A stretch of DNA of 64,000 nt from positions 51,785 through 115,784 of IMG/VR virus record IMGVR_UViG_3300023175_000012; one strand, given 5' to 3'. Below the pieces are notes generated by a model. The model did no database searches, was not told where the DNA came from, and saw only the letters and a program-made list of their open reading frames with translations. Shown here in pieces: positions 43,801-53,499 of the stretch; within the stretch, counting starts at the first letter, position 1; each line of letters begins with the position of its first letter. Position numbers and translations under genes: made by a program. This DNA comes from a virus.

Positions 43801-46800
43801 GTTACTAAAATTGAAGCATTTAGTGCAAGTGCTGATGCACGAGAATTACCTGCAAATCCTGGAGGTACTTTCTATCTTAATAAAGCACATTCATTTAAGG
43901 TTGGCGATATTATAGGAGTATCTAACACTTCAACAGCAAATGATGCGTTTTACATTATAGAAACAGTTAGACCTACACAAATTGATGTATTTGCTAGTGC
44001 AAATCAAAGCATAGAAGCATTAGAAGAAGTAGACGGATATATCAGTAAATTAAGATCAGTCAAATTTGATACAGTTAAAAATGCAAATTATGTAATGGAA
44101 GATCGAGTTGCAAATCAACAAAAGATTTGGATAGACGGAACTACTAAAGATTGGCTTGTTGCTGAAAGAACTGATGCATTTTTAGATGCAGATCACTATA
44201 ATAACCCTGCAAATTACGATCCTTCCAGTACTTACGAGTTTGGTTCAGAAATGACTGTGAATAGTGCTAATACAAGAATAGCAATAGCAGATCACAGTGC
44301 AAATAATAATAAGGGTAAAGTTTATACCTATCAAAGAGGGTCAAATTTACGCAATTTCTTATACGAATCTGAATTAGATTTAGATACAGCATTGTATCCA
44401 ATGGATGACGATCATAGATTTGGTGCAAGTGTTGCAATGAGCCCCGATGGAAAGTTTATTATAGTAGGATCTAGTACAGCAAGTGGAGTTGCATCTAGTT
44501 ATAAAGGAGATTATAGTAAAACTTCAGCATATAGCGAAAATGATATTGTTAAGTTTAATGAAAACTATTGGAAGTCTATAAGAACTATTACTCCAGAAAG
44601 TAGTAGTGTTGCATTTAGTACATTTGATAGCTATACAAATTTAGAAAGACAAAGTGATAGTAGTTTACTTACATTAGTTTTACAAGGAAGTCCTTACTTA
44701 CCTAATACCGAAACAGATCACTTATTAATAGCTGCGCCTTTTGATCAATATAGAGGCACTAAAGTAAAAGATAAACTTGTTCTAAATTGGAATTTTTATA
44801 CAAACTTTAATAGAAATGAAGGACCAAATACTTCAGTAGAACTATTCCCCACAGGAATCAATTCGCAAAATGTGCAAGCACAATACAACGAACCGGGTGG
44901 CTCTTTTATAGACGGCGAACATGAAATTATTGAAAAGGTTGATAGTGTATTACTACTTGAACCATATACAGACCCGCCTGAAGAAGGTGATGTTATTTCA
45001 ACACCTAGTGGCTCTGCAACTGTTTTCAAAACATTTACAAGAGATTTTAAATTAGTAATTTATACTAAAGACACTAATGGTGTATTTACAGAAAACGGCA
45101 CAATATCAAATGCTGCAGGTACTGAAATTGGTACATATACCCAACCTAATTTTAATGGTACATCAGGCGGCATCGGTGGCTGGTGGTATATCAATACTAA
45201 TGGTACATATGTTACGTCAGACGAATTTACAGAAACAAAAGATTATGGTGTTCCTGCTTATGGCTTAGTGTATCGAGATATACTAGTTTATGATGAAAAT
45301 ACTGATTCCTATGCAAGAACAATTCCTAATTTTTATAAAAATATTCTTAATGATGTAAATGGTACGTTATTCCCAGATAGAGATGAACCTGGATTTATTG
45401 GAATATTATCTCATAGAGGCGGAGCATACATTAACGAAGATGTTGACGGCATTCAAAATATTTTAGATCCAAGATGGCTAATGCGAGTTCCACCTACGCT
45501 TGCTGGAGAAATTAACCAACCAGGTGATCAGTTTAGGGTTGCTATCGACGACCAAGCAGATCCAGTTGACGAATCATTACTTGGCATCGAAGCATCTTAT
45601 CTAAATGATAACTTGCATACTGTTATTGATGTATGGGAAGGATATATTGACTTTACATTTACAAAATTCCAAACAGCAGATATTGATATATTATCAGACC
45701 AAGATACTGATGTTGGTGACTTCTTTGAGCCTGCATACGAGGGTAAAGTATTTACAGACACATTAGGAAATATTGTAAACATAGGCGGAGCTGATGGTGA
45801 TTTTATTAGAGATGAGATCACCGGTGCAAGAGGTCGAGTAGCATATTATATAAGACGTAATATTAACCAAGGTAGAGTATATCTTAAAGAAGTTACAGGA
45901 AACTTTACACAAGGTAATAGATTGCTATTAGAAACACAAGAAGGAAATCCACCGCAAGCAAACTTGCGTATTATGGGACCTATTAATAAAATTTCTTTAA
46001 CAGGATCAAATACAGGAAAAATTGCTGTAATGGAAAGGGGAACACCGTTTCCTGCACATCCTGAATCATATGGTGGATTGGAACAGTTTGCTGATCTAAA
46101 TACTTTTGCATATGTAAACAAAGAGTTTTGGATATACAAAGAAAATTTAACAGAAGCAGGAGCAGAAGCCCAAGCAAGCATACCTAGCACATCTAATAGT
46201 GACTGGAGACTTGTTTACAATCTTCCTGTAGATACATCAGGATCAACAGATAGCAAACCTACTAATCAAGGTGTTTATAGTATCTTTAGTAGTGTAGGAA
46301 GCGTTTGGACAAATCAAGGAACATATACTATTCCTGGAAGTTCAACAGGTAGCAATGTAGGTAAACAAGTTGCTGTAAGCCAAGATGGAGATTTATATAG
46401 ATTCTATGTAGGGTCTAAAGAAAATCTTACCGTAATTAAACACGGTACTGACAAATACGGAAAAACATATAGATTTGCTCTTGACATAAATCCTCATTAT
46501 AGAGGACCATACACTCCGGATGCAATTTACAAAACTGGAGAAATTGTATTATATGATAATCAGTTGTATAGTGCATTGACTTTTAACAAAAATGTTATTC
46601 CTACAAATTTATTAAAATGGGAAATATTAGGCAACCAAGTAAATTATCTACCAACACTTCCAAATGATGTTAATATTTACAATGATCCTGTGTTTGACGA
46701 TTTAAACGAGCAAGTCATTGATTTTTCAAAGCAAGTTAAAGTTAGCGAAAATGGACAAATTCTTGTAACGAGTATTATTACAGATGAATCAGTTGACCAA

Positions 46801-49800
46801 GATAACAAAGTTTTAATTTATAGAATACTAGATGACAGATATGTTTTAAGTCAAACTATTGTTGCACCAGTTTCTAATACTGGTTGGGGTAGTAGTTTAG
46901 ATATATCTGAAAATGGAAACATTATTGTTATTGGAGATCCTGAAAACAGTGAAGATGCATATCATGCAGGTAAAGTTTACGTTTATGCTAAAGACGGATT
47001 ACAGTATGAATTACACCAAACATTGTCAGGTACGAAAACACCTGCTGAAAGATTTGGTATTAAAGTTACCGCAACAAATGACTTGATTGCTGTAAGTAGC
47101 GGCGCCGGAGATATAATAACCAATACAACCTTTGATAGCGGCGAAACATCCTTTGATGAAACATTTACAACATTCCCGGATAAGAAAATAGACAGCGGAA
47201 GTGTAAGACTTTATCAGTTTATAAAAGACGCATATATTCTTGGAGAAGAATTAGACTACGGCGGTGATTCTACAGTATTACAAGCAGGTAGGTTTGGCGA
47301 CCAAGTGTTAGCAAATAAAAACCACATATATGTTGGTATACCTGGAGATCCTAATGTAGACGAAGTAGGAATCAATCCTGGTAGTTGGGTTGATTATAAG
47401 GTTGCTGCTGATCAAAAACCCTGGACAACTATTAGAACACCAAACAATGTTGTAGACGTTAATGCAATTAAGTCAGTTTACTTGTACAATACTGTTACAG
47501 ATAAATTAGTATCATACATTGATTACATCGATCCTGTGCAAGGTAAGATAGCAGGACCTGCTGAACAAGAATTAACATTTAAATCTAATATTGATTTAGC
47601 TAGATATAATGTCACAAGTTTGCCAAACTTCTTTAGTGAAACTGACAACTGGGAAGAAAAGTATGTGGGCAAATTGTGGTGGGATTTATCAACCGCAAAA
47701 TTCTTTAATGCATATCAAGAAGATGTAGCCACTCAAGCAAACTACTGGAGCAAATTAATTCCTAACTATTCTGTTGATGTCTATGAGTGGGTAGAAAGTT
47801 CTATTCCTCCAGATGAGTGGGATACACTAGCAGATACAGCTAGAGGTTTCGCTCAAGGCATAAGCGGACAATCTAAGTATGGTGTAGATGCATATAGCCA
47901 AAAACTTTCATATAATTCAGCAACAAAAACTTTTAATACAAAATATTACTTCTGGGTAAAAAATAAATTAACAATACCCGCAACAGAAGATAGAAGTTTA
48001 CCGGCATCAGAAGTTGCAAAACTAATTGGAGACCCAAGAGGACAAGGATATCAGTTTGTTGCTCTACTTAGTGATAACAGATTTGTTATTTACAACGGTG
48101 AAAGTTTGATAAAAGATAAAGAAGTAGCTCTGCACGTAAGTTATTATACGCAAGATACACAAGAGCAAAATAGACATTTAGAATATCAATTGGTCACTGA
48201 AGGTTTAGAAACAAGTGTTCCTAGAGCAGATTTGGAAAGAAAATGGATTGATAGTTTAATTGGTTATGATGATAGGGGTCGTACAGTACCTGATCCTGAA
48301 CTTAGTCCTGCAGACAAATACGGCAATTTAAATAGTCCTAGACAAAGTTGGTTTGTAAATAGACAAGAAGCATTTAAGCAAGTAATTGAAAGAGCTAATA
48401 TTGCCTTGCAAGAAACTATTATTGTTGATGACTTTAGTTTTGACACATTAAATAGCGTTGATCAACCTCCATTTGTTACTGAAAGACTTTATGATTACAA
48501 AGTAGACACTTTGGACGAAGTACAATTTATTGGTACAAACAAAATTGCACAAGCAACTTTAATACCGTCAGTACATAACGGCGTAGTAACTGATATCAGA
48601 ATTATCAATACAGGTAGAGGATATGCAGATCCTACTTATAATATAGAAACTTCAACAGTTAGACACGGACCTAGTTTTACTGTTGTAGGTAAAGGTACTG
48701 GTTTAGATTTTAATTTAGAAATTAATCCACTAGGACAAATTAACAAAGTAAACATAATTAATGGCGGCACAGGGTACGATGAAAACACTGTTATTACCGT
48801 TAGACCTGTATCAATCTATGTAGAAAATGACATTACTGTTGATAATAAGTGGGCTATTTACAGTTGGAATGCAACTTCGGGCTTATGGGACAGAAAATTG
48901 TCTTCAAGTTTTGATACAACAGCATATTGGAAATATATTGATTGGTATGCACCTAACACTAATCAGTTTACTAGAATTGATCATCGTGTTGATGAAAGTT
49001 ATCAGCTTTTATCGGCAAACGCAAAAATCGGACAAATTGTTAAAATTGCAAATATCGGAACAGGCGGTTGGCTCTTACTTAAACGTATTAAGAATACTAA
49101 CAGTGCTGATTATACAATTGATTATGAAACTATAGGTAGACAAAACGGCACTATAGAAATCAGTAGCAAACTTTACGATGTTGTAGAAAATACAGTTGGT
49201 TATGATTTATTAGGTTTTGATAATAGATTCTTTGATACAGAGCCTGTTACAGAAGCAAGAAAAATATTAGAAGCTTTGAAGAATGACATTTTTGTTGATG
49301 ACTTAAAAATTAAATGGCAAGAACTATTCTTTGCAAGTATAAGATATGTACTATCTGAACAGCAAAATGTTGACTGGGTTTACAAAACTAGTTTTGTTAA
49401 AGCAAAACATAATGTTGGCGGCTTAACTGAAAAAATTAATTATCAAAATGATAATTTAAGTAGTTACAATGATTATATTAGAGAAGTTAAACCTTACAAA
49501 ACTAATATTAGAGAATATGTAAGCTCTTATGATAAGTTAGAAAATACTAATACAGTTACAGCAGATTTTGATTTACCACCATTCTATGACTTTAGTGAAA
49601 ATGCAATTAAGACAAAACCTGTTAAAGTTATTGATAATGAAATTATCGGTGTTGATGCATTCTTTGACGAGTATCCTGCAAAAAATTGGAAAGATAATAA
49701 TGGATTTAAAGTTGTAGGTATTAACATTTATGATGGAGGTAGCAAATATACATTTCCTCCAACTGTTACAATTACCGGCGGCGGCGGAACCGGCGCTACA

Positions 49801-52800
49801 GCAAGAGCGTATTTAGGCGCCGGAAAAGTAGTTAAAATTATAGTAACTAATCCAGGATCTGGATATTTAAGCGCACCAACTGTAACAATATCAGGTTCGG
49901 GTGCAGATGATTCTACAACAGCCGTTGCGTCTGCACAAATTGGTGAAACTGTTGTTAGAACACTAAATGTTCAAATGAAATTTGATAGAGTTTCAGGCGA
50001 GTACTTTATACTGTCATTGCCAGAAACAGAAACATTTACAGGAACAGCAATCAATGATACTTTCCAACTAAAGTATCCTATGAACTTAAAGAGAAATAAA
50101 GTTAAGGTTACTGTCAACGGTGAATTACTATTACGTAGTCAATATACTTTTTCAAATATAGAAGATAAAACTTACACATACAATAGACAGTTTGGTCAAA
50201 TTCAATTCACAACAGCACCTGAATTAAACAGCATTATTGTAGTTGAATATGAAAAGAATCCTTTGATGCTTAATGCACAAGATAGAATTAATCAACTTTA
50301 TAGTCCAACTACTGGAATGCTTGGCAAAAATTTAGGCCAGCTTATGACAGGTGTTGACTACGGCGGCGTTGAAGTTAAAAGTTTTGGTTTCGAAGGCACA
50401 TCAGGTTGGATGGTAGACGATTATGGTACAGATACTTGGGATAGTTATGATAATACTTTTGAAGATGAAGTATTCATTGCTGATGGTACAACTGTTGCTG
50501 TAGAGTTATCTAAGCCACTTGAAGATGAAATAGTATACAATGTCTATTTAAAACGTGCTGGCCAAGCGCAAGCAATTAGAATTGACGATCCGTTATATCC
50601 AAATGGTAACAATCAAAATGCACTAATACAAACAATAACAGGCGACGGTGTTACTACAATTATTAATTTAGCAGATAACGACATTGAATTAAATGACGGT
50701 GATGTGTTTACTATAAGAAAGATTACATCAGATGGTAGTTTCTTACCTGATCCTGATTCATATGATACACAATTAGATGGAGGCACTATAGATTATGGAA
50801 ATGCTGCTGGCGTAAATGCAGATGACATAATACTAGACGGTGATCTATTTGTTACTCCGCTTACTAGCCAAGGTCCTGAAGAATTAGTAGCAGGACAGGT
50901 TTTAGATAGTGTTGATATTACTGTTTATGAAAGAACAGGTGAAGGTCAAGGTCAAGTTTATAATCAAAATTATCTAACAGACGGAAGTACTACAGAATAT
51001 CCTTTAGGTTTACTTCCTAATTCTGAAGATGCTGTTATTGTAAAATTAGGTAATACAATAGTTGATAAATCAGAATATACTGTAGATTATAAAAATTTAA
51101 AAATAACATTTAACAATGCGCTGGCTCAAGATCAAATATTGACTATATTAACTATAGGAGTTAACGGGCAAAATATTATCGATATAGGAACTATTCTTAC
51201 AGAAGATGGTAAAGATATTTACGAAACACAAATTATGTGGAATGATAGATACAGTATCTTTTTAAGACGAGATGGTATTATACCAGACGGTCCAGAGTTA
51301 ATTGCAAGAAAAAGTGACAACGGATTTATAGAATTTAAGTTTTCACCAATTGCACCAGTAGCTGGTACAAGACTTGATTATGAAATATATTCTAATAATA
51401 CACAAATTAATTACAGTAAAGTTAATAAAGATTCTATAGTTGCTGACGGCTCGAGTACAGTTTATAATCTTTCTATTGCATCTCAGTATGCAACACCAGC
51501 AGAGTTCTTTAGTATTGTAGAAATTGATGGAGTTATACAAAAGCCAGGTTATTCTAAAGTATTAACAATCACAAATGATAGAATTCGTGAGTATACTCTA
51601 GACACATTCCAAGTACCACCTTCGAGTATTGTTGCAGCTCAGTTAGAAGTTTACTTAAACGGATCTAAACTTACCCAAGTTGAAGACTACCTAATTAACA
51701 TTGGTACAAGTTCAATTATATTAGAAAATAATCTAGTAAGTAACGGAGATGTTTTAAGCATATATTTAAGGAACAGCGGATACAATATAATTGGTGATCA
51801 AGTTGTATTTGAAACAGCCCCAGCTGAAGACGCTGTAATGAATGTGTATACATTTACAAATCATGACGTTTTGGATATTCATAGAATAAGTTATGATGTT
51901 ATTAATAGAAGTACTCTTACACCTGGATCTGAAAATTATTCTAAATATCATGCTCTAACAGCAGGAAGAATTTTATTACAACAACCTGCATTAGGCGTAG
52001 AATATGTTTGGGTTATGTTGAATGGTAATATGCTTACACCTACAGTTGATTATAAACTAGATCCAAACGGAAGAATAATACATCTTGTAAACGAACCAAG
52101 TGAAAATGATGTTGTTGATGTAATACATTTTACAGCACCTATTAGTACACCGACTATAGCATGGAAGCAATTCAAGGACATATTGAATAGAACACACTAT
52201 AAGAGGGTTGATAATAATCAAGGAATAGAATTAGCACAAGATCTAAAATATGATGACTTAAAAGTAGTTATAGTAGAAAACGCAGAGCTTTTACCTAACC
52301 CAGACAAACGTGCTAACAGGCCAGGCGTAATATGGATTGACGGCGAACGTATAGAATATTTTGCTAAAACTAATAACGAACTTAGACAACTAAGAAGGGG
52401 AACTTTAGGGACAGGAGCAAAGCCAGTTTATCCAGTAGGAACTAAAATTTACGGTGGCTCTATAGATAAAAATATCCCTTACAAAGACGAAACTATTGTT
52501 TGGTCACCAGTAGACCCTGTAACTGAAGGACAAACTGAATTTACACTTGACTTTGTACCTGGAAGCGTTAATGAATTTGAAGTGTTTGCCGCTGGCAAAC
52601 GATTAAACAAAAATGCTATACAAAAGTTTGATCCAACATTGGCTATTGATTCGCCACAAGGTGACGTAAATACACCAGCAGAGTTTAGTGTAAACGGTAA
52701 TATTTTAACACTTACTGAACCTATGAAAGAAAATCAGAAGCTAATTGTTATTAGGAAAGTAGGTAAATTGTGGACTGACCCAGGAACTCCACTTAAAGAT

Positions 52801-52857
52801 GTTCAAAATGACATTGGTAATTTCTTGCGCGGAGCAATAAGTGAATTACCCGAATAA
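37840..52857 (+). CDS. 7: Giant baseplate wedge protein, gp7 position (5005 aa)
   Basis: A 5005-codon uninterrupted ORF (about 15 kb). It follows gene 6 as gene 7 does in T4 (1032 aa), and the start ('STDLLPKYFRTQANKKILSS', 'TLDQLVQPGSAEKVNGYMGR') is the one shared by gp7-type proteins of marine T4-like phages. Modules seen: a cupredoxin-like beta domain (residues 190-300); four CBM5/12-like 'Y-xxGxxVxYxxxxYxA' units near 1458, 1717, 2222 and 2887; FG-GAP-like propeller blades near 2194, 3015, 3070 and 3151; 'GSGYxxxPTVTI' units near 3592, 3644, 3965 and 4000; and at least six 'DG-T-Y-L...V-NG...DY' fibre repeats from 4070 to 5000. It probably spans wedge and periphery and may bind surface glycans (inference). 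No frameshift was seen. It may replace several T4 peripheral proteins such as gp8-gp10. Confidence 0.8.
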   Translation: MAYDNDQTESPLPTGDQEKRKSTDLLPKYFRTQANKKILSSTLDQLVQPGSAEKVNGYMGRKNSKAHRLNDTYIEDVTVQRQNRQLEPATVSVDDLGNVNFYADYADYVNQIKNFNGSNANHSLMNSQEYYAWNPNICFDKFTNFREYYWLPNGPQTVTVFGKSEDETSTYTVTTEVQDDNTVYKFDPPGFEPNPALTLYRGQTYTFDIDTQGHPFSFSTNRRFSDAPFTLEKQNDGSYKVISGDSENISSLYVQGITAVDLEGNEIDPVNVEQGKITFTVPYNAPDQLYYVSQSDINTSGYIKVFDIIENTSIDVNEIVGKKQYTSANKVALSNGLKIKFAGNVTPEFYKDKEFFVEGVGESIRLINELDLVIPASYVGNKLVPFDSEGFDRLPFGNASAFAETKDYIVINRASPDRNAWSRYNKWFHRDVIEKSAEYNDSVPSIDQSARASRPIIEFNAGLKLFNYGTQAKHDVDLIDYKTTDAFSTVEGSTGYNIDNVNLADGMRVIFNADTDRLVRGKIYKVKFILIDNIRQISLIEDDDAIPTENETVLVKSGDIYKGKLFYFDGTSWVASQEKVKVNQQPKFDVFDTMGNSFSTYNASTFAGTELFAYKIGTGTNDSELGFPLSYRAIENFGDIQFNFPLVTDAFVYEQDNEKIKVNTETGYLRQYSNITNFKSKNGWEKANQLSKQAVIKQYDVEDQLNDFAVDVFDRSGDLNDLEVKVYVNSYFRKEEVHYTINRINGIAYITFTDNLKTGDILILRCFSKTPSNQNGYYELAYNLERNPLNENIKDFTIAEVNDHVGTIIENTFDYNGNIFPGSSNLRDLGFIVKNGTRFVKHTGPIALASYHLTDKNANIIKALKYARLEYAKFKRLFIQVAENLGYDGPIKQHVDNIIAEINSQKTEGMPFYFSDMIPHGASKGTTHIVRASDSEFFALSEYFDLDQLSNRSVMVYLNGKSLCYGSDYEFTQEGFVKVLTTLQVGDELEIYEYDTTDGCFVPATPTKLGLYPKYKPEIFIDDTYETPRKVIQGHDGSIVFAYDDFRDDLILEFERRVYNNLKQEYNPDIFNIHDFVGGNYRDTGFERANIDTGMVSDFVQWTVIAGDPNYTNNDFYKDTFTFRYNYKNMSSPTGKKLPGFWRAVYKDAYDTDRPHTHPWEMLGFTIKPKWWEEVYGPAPYTANNFVLWEDLQNGVIRQPGVPTVVNSKYKRPGLLNHIPVDSNGKLLSPLDSNYAKNYVAIRARDAYTFGDETPTETAWRRGSEYPFALITSWILNQPAKVIGLGYDLSRMSRNAVGNIVYSESNTILRLRDLVFPNTYTDNQRVITSGLVNYIYNYIVSDINTNYDEYQNTLTTLKNKLALKVGGFTDKSKFKLILDSRTPLNEGNVFVPPENYKLFLNTSTPVTIANYSGVVIEKATGGFIIKGYDQAKSSFDYFEAIETQSDPSINVGGISESFVDWDNGKQYIKGQNVRFDSFFYRVKESHVSGTTFADDKMSKLAALPQVGGRDSVLRRKFTNRVKTISYGTQLNSVQAVVDFLLGYEAYLKAQGFIFEYYNNDIEIVEDWTFSVKEFMFWTTQNWAAGSVLTISPGAQQIKFNKPYHVVDNIFDDFYDYSLLKADGRKLDRSFSSIARDSENDFGLSVKNTADGIYSIRLPLVQREHVILLDNVTEFGDVIYDQEAGYRQERIKVTGYRSDNWSGGLNIPGFIYDEAEVRDWEPWKDYGIGKLIKYKEFYYVATNNISGTEVFIDNQWERLSERPESKLLTNFEYKVNQFADFYDLDTDNFDIEQQKHAQHLIGYQKRKYLENIINDDVSQYKFYQGMLQDKGTKNSLTKLFDALASADKESLEFYEEWAIRLGQYGATDNFEEVEFLIDEAEIKTNPQPIELVLSKPANDTDTIYKLTPSDIYKKPQNYDHKPFPVVDLYNQYTRDAGYVYEGDVVYRINDRNDILTANIDRIGANDYIWITGKTGDWDVVQHITTDIRVTKIEAFSASADARELPANPGGTFYLNKAHSFKVGDIIGVSNTSTANDAFYIIETVRPTQIDVFASANQSIEALEEVDGYISKLRSVKFDTVKNANYVMEDRVANQQKIWIDGTTKDWLVAERTDAFLDADHYNNPANYDPSSTYEFGSEMTVNSANTRIAIADHSANNNKGKVYTYQRGSNLRNFLYESELDLDTALYPMDDDHRFGASVAMSPDGKFIIVGSSTASGVASSYKGDYSKTSAYSENDIVKFNENYWKSIRTITPESSSVAFSTFDSYTNLERQSDSSLLTLVLQGSPYLPNTETDHLLIAAPFDQYRGTKVKDKLVLNWNFYTNFNRNEGPNTSVELFPTGINSQNVQAQYNEPGGSFIDGEHEIIEKVDSVLLLEPYTDPPEEGDVISTPSGSATVFKTFTRDFKLVIYTKDTNGVFTENGTISNAAGTEIGTYTQPNFNGTSGGIGGWWYINTNGTYVTSDEFTETKDYGVPAYGLVYRDILVYDENTDSYARTIPNFYKNILNDVNGTLFPDRDEPGFIGILSHRGGAYINEDVDGIQNILDPRWLMRVPPTLAGEINQPGDQFRVAIDDQADPVDESLLGIEASYLNDNLHTVIDVWEGYIDFTFTKFQTADIDILSDQDTDVGDFFEPAYEGKVFTDTLGNIVNIGGADGDFIRDEITGARGRVAYYIRRNINQGRVYLKEVTGNFTQGNRLLLETQEGNPPQANLRIMGPINKISLTGSNTGKIAVMERGTPFPAHPESYGGLEQFADLNTFAYVNKEFWIYKENLTEAGAEAQASIPSTSNSDWRLVYNLPVDTSGSTDSKPTNQGVYSIFSSVGSVWTNQGTYTIPGSSTGSNVGKQVAVSQDGDLYRFYVGSKENLTVIKHGTDKYGKTYRFALDINPHYRGPYTPDAIYKTGEIVLYDNQLYSALTFNKNVIPTNLLKWEILGNQVNYLPTLPNDVNIYNDPVFDDLNEQVIDFSKQVKVSENGQILVTSIITDESVDQDNKVLIYRILDDRYVLSQTIVAPVSNTGWGSSLDISENGNIIVIGDPENSEDAYHAGKVYVYAKDGLQYELHQTLSGTKTPAERFGIKVTATNDLIAVSSGAGDIITNTTFDSGETSFDETFTTFPDKKIDSGSVRLYQFIKDAYILGEELDYGGDSTVLQAGRFGDQVLANKNHIYVGIPGDPNVDEVGINPGSWVDYKVAADQKPWTTIRTPNNVVDVNAIKSVYLYNTVTDKLVSYIDYIDPVQGKIAGPAEQELTFKSNIDLARYNVTSLPNFFSETDNWEEKYVGKLWWDLSTAKFFNAYQEDVATQANYWSKLIPNYSVDVYEWVESSIPPDEWDTLADTARGFAQGISGQSKYGVDAYSQKLSYNSATKTFNTKYYFWVKNKLTIPATEDRSLPASEVAKLIGDPRGQGYQFVALLSDNRFVIYNGESLIKDKEVALHVSYYTQDTQEQNRHLEYQLVTEGLETSVPRADLERKWIDSLIGYDDRGRTVPDPELSPADKYGNLNSPRQSWFVNRQEAFKQVIERANIALQETIIVDDFSFDTLNSVDQPPFVTERLYDYKVDTLDEVQFIGTNKIAQATLIPSVHNGVVTDIRIINTGRGYADPTYNIETSTVRHGPSFTVVGKGTGLDFNLEINPLGQINKVNIINGGTGYDENTVITVRPVSIYVENDITVDNKWAIYSWNATSGLWDRKLSSSFDTTAYWKYIDWYAPNTNQFTRIDHRVDESYQLLSANAKIGQIVKIANIGTGGWLLLKRIKNTNSADYTIDYETIGRQNGTIEISSKLYDVVENTVGYDLLGFDNRFFDTEPVTEARKILEALKNDIFVDDLKIKWQELFFASIRYVLSEQQNVDWVYKTSFVKAKHNVGGLTEKINYQNDNLSSYNDYIREVKPYKTNIREYVSSYDKLENTNTVTADFDLPPFYDFSENAIKTKPVKVIDNEIIGVDAFFDEYPAKNWKDNNGFKVVGINIYDGGSKYTFPPTVTITGGGGTGATARAYLGAGKVVKIIVTNPGSGYLSAPTVTISGSGADDSTTAVASAQIGETVVRTLNVQMKFDRVSGEYFILSLPETETFTGTAINDTFQLKYPMNLKRNKVKVTVNGELLLRSQYTFSNIEDKTYTYNRQFGQIQFTTAPELNSIIVVEYEKNPLMLNAQDRINQLYSPTTGMLGKNLGQLMTGVDYGGVEVKSFGFEGTSGWMVDDYGTDTWDSYDNTFEDEVFIADGTTVAVELSKPLEDEIVYNVYLKRAGQAQAIRIDDPLYPNGNNQNALIQTITGDGVTTIINLADNDIELNDGDVFTIRKITSDGSFLPDPDSYDTQLDGGTIDYGNAAGVNADDIILDGDLFVTPLTSQGPEELVAGQVLDSVDITVYERTGEGQGQVYNQNYLTDGSTTEYPLGLLPNSEDAVIVKLGNTIVDKSEYTVDYKNLKITFNNALAQDQILTILTIGVNGQNIIDIGTILTEDGKDIYETQIMWNDRYSIFLRRDGIIPDGPELIARKSDNGFIEFKFSPIAPVAGTRLDYEIYSNNTQINYSKVNKDSIVADGSSTVYNLSIASQYATPAEFFSIVEIDGVIQKPGYSKVLTITNDRIREYTLDTFQVPPSSIVAAQLEVYLNGSKLTQVEDYLINIGTSSIILENNLVSNGDVLSIYLRNSGYNIIGDQVVFETAPAEDAVMNVYTFTNHDVLDIHRISYDVINRSTLTPGSENYSKYHALTAGRILLQQPALGVEYVWVMLNGNMLTPTVDYKLDPNGRIIHLVNEPSENDVVDVIHFTAPISTPTIAWKQFKDILNRTHYKRVDNNQGIELAQDLKYDDLKVVIVENAELLPNPDKRANRPGVIWIDGERIEYFAKTNNELRQLRRGTLGTGAKPVYPVGTKIYGGSIDKNIPYKDETIVWSPVDPVTEGQTEFTLDFVPGSVNEFEVFAAGKRLNKNAIQKFDPTLAIDSPQGDVNTPAEFSVNGNILTLTEPMKENQKLIVIRKVGKLWTDPGTPLKDVQNDIGNFLRGAISELPE

Positions 52858-52860
52858 ATA
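52853..52860 (+). promoter_or_regulatory. Late promoter for the fibre genes
   Basis: AATAAATA followed by C, overlapping the stop of the giant gene and 18 nt before the next ATG. Confidence 0.55.
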
Positions 52861-52878
52861 CACATGTAGGAATAAAAA

Positions 52879-53499
52879 ATGACAAACAAAATTAATGAAA
52901 ATAGCGGTGTATATGTACAAGGTCATATCAAGATACATGATCCAAAGTCAGGCGAAATTTTTGTAAACAAAAAGAATGCTATACACTATGAGAACATGAG
53001 TATTGCTCTTGCAGAAAGTTTAGGTAATGCTGGACAAGGTCCTATTGCGGTTATGAGCTTTGGAAATGGCGGTACTAATATTGATAGTACAGGTGTTATT
53101 ACGTATCTTACACCTAATAGTACAGGAACTAATGCAGGACTATATAACCAAACATTTAGTAAAATTGTAGATGATAGAAATACTGATAATAACGATCCTA
53201 CAAGAAACAGAATTGAAACAAGACATTTAAATGGTACAAACTATACAGATATAGTTATTTCCTGCTTGCTAGATTATGGTGAGCCTAACGGACAAGATGC
53301 ATTTGATACAGCATCAGATGCTGATAATGCTTTTGTATTTGACGAATTAGGATTACGTAGTGCAAGTTCAGACGGAGTATTAGGAAATGGAAGACTATTA
53401 ACACATGTTATATTTCATCCTGTACAAAAGAGTTTAAACAGACTTATACAAGTAGATTATACTGTAAGAGTACAAAGTCTTAGCGGAGGAAATAGCTAA
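52879..53499 (+). CDS. Conserved baseplate/virion structural protein (206 aa)
   Basis: A 206-residue protein: 'VYVQGHIKIHDPKSGEIFVN', 'KKNAIHYENMSIALAESLGN', then 'MSFGNGGTNIDSTGVITYL'. It ends 'LIQVDYTVRVQSLSGG'. Proteins of this form lie between the giant wedge gene and the fibre genes in marine T4-like phages (memory), where they are virion components of unknown place. Overlaps the next gene by 1 nt (TAATG). Candidate for a connector between the wedge and fibres. Confidence 0.65.
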   Translation: MTNKINENSGVYVQGHIKIHDPKSGEIFVNKKNAIHYENMSIALAESLGNAGQGPIAVMSFGNGGTNIDSTGVITYLTPNSTGTNAGLYNQTFSKIVDDRNTDNNDPTRNRIETRHLNGTNYTDIVISCLLDYGEPNGQDAFDTASDADNAFVFDELGLRSASSDGVLGNGRLLTHVIFHPVQKSLNRLIQVDYTVRVQSLSGGNS

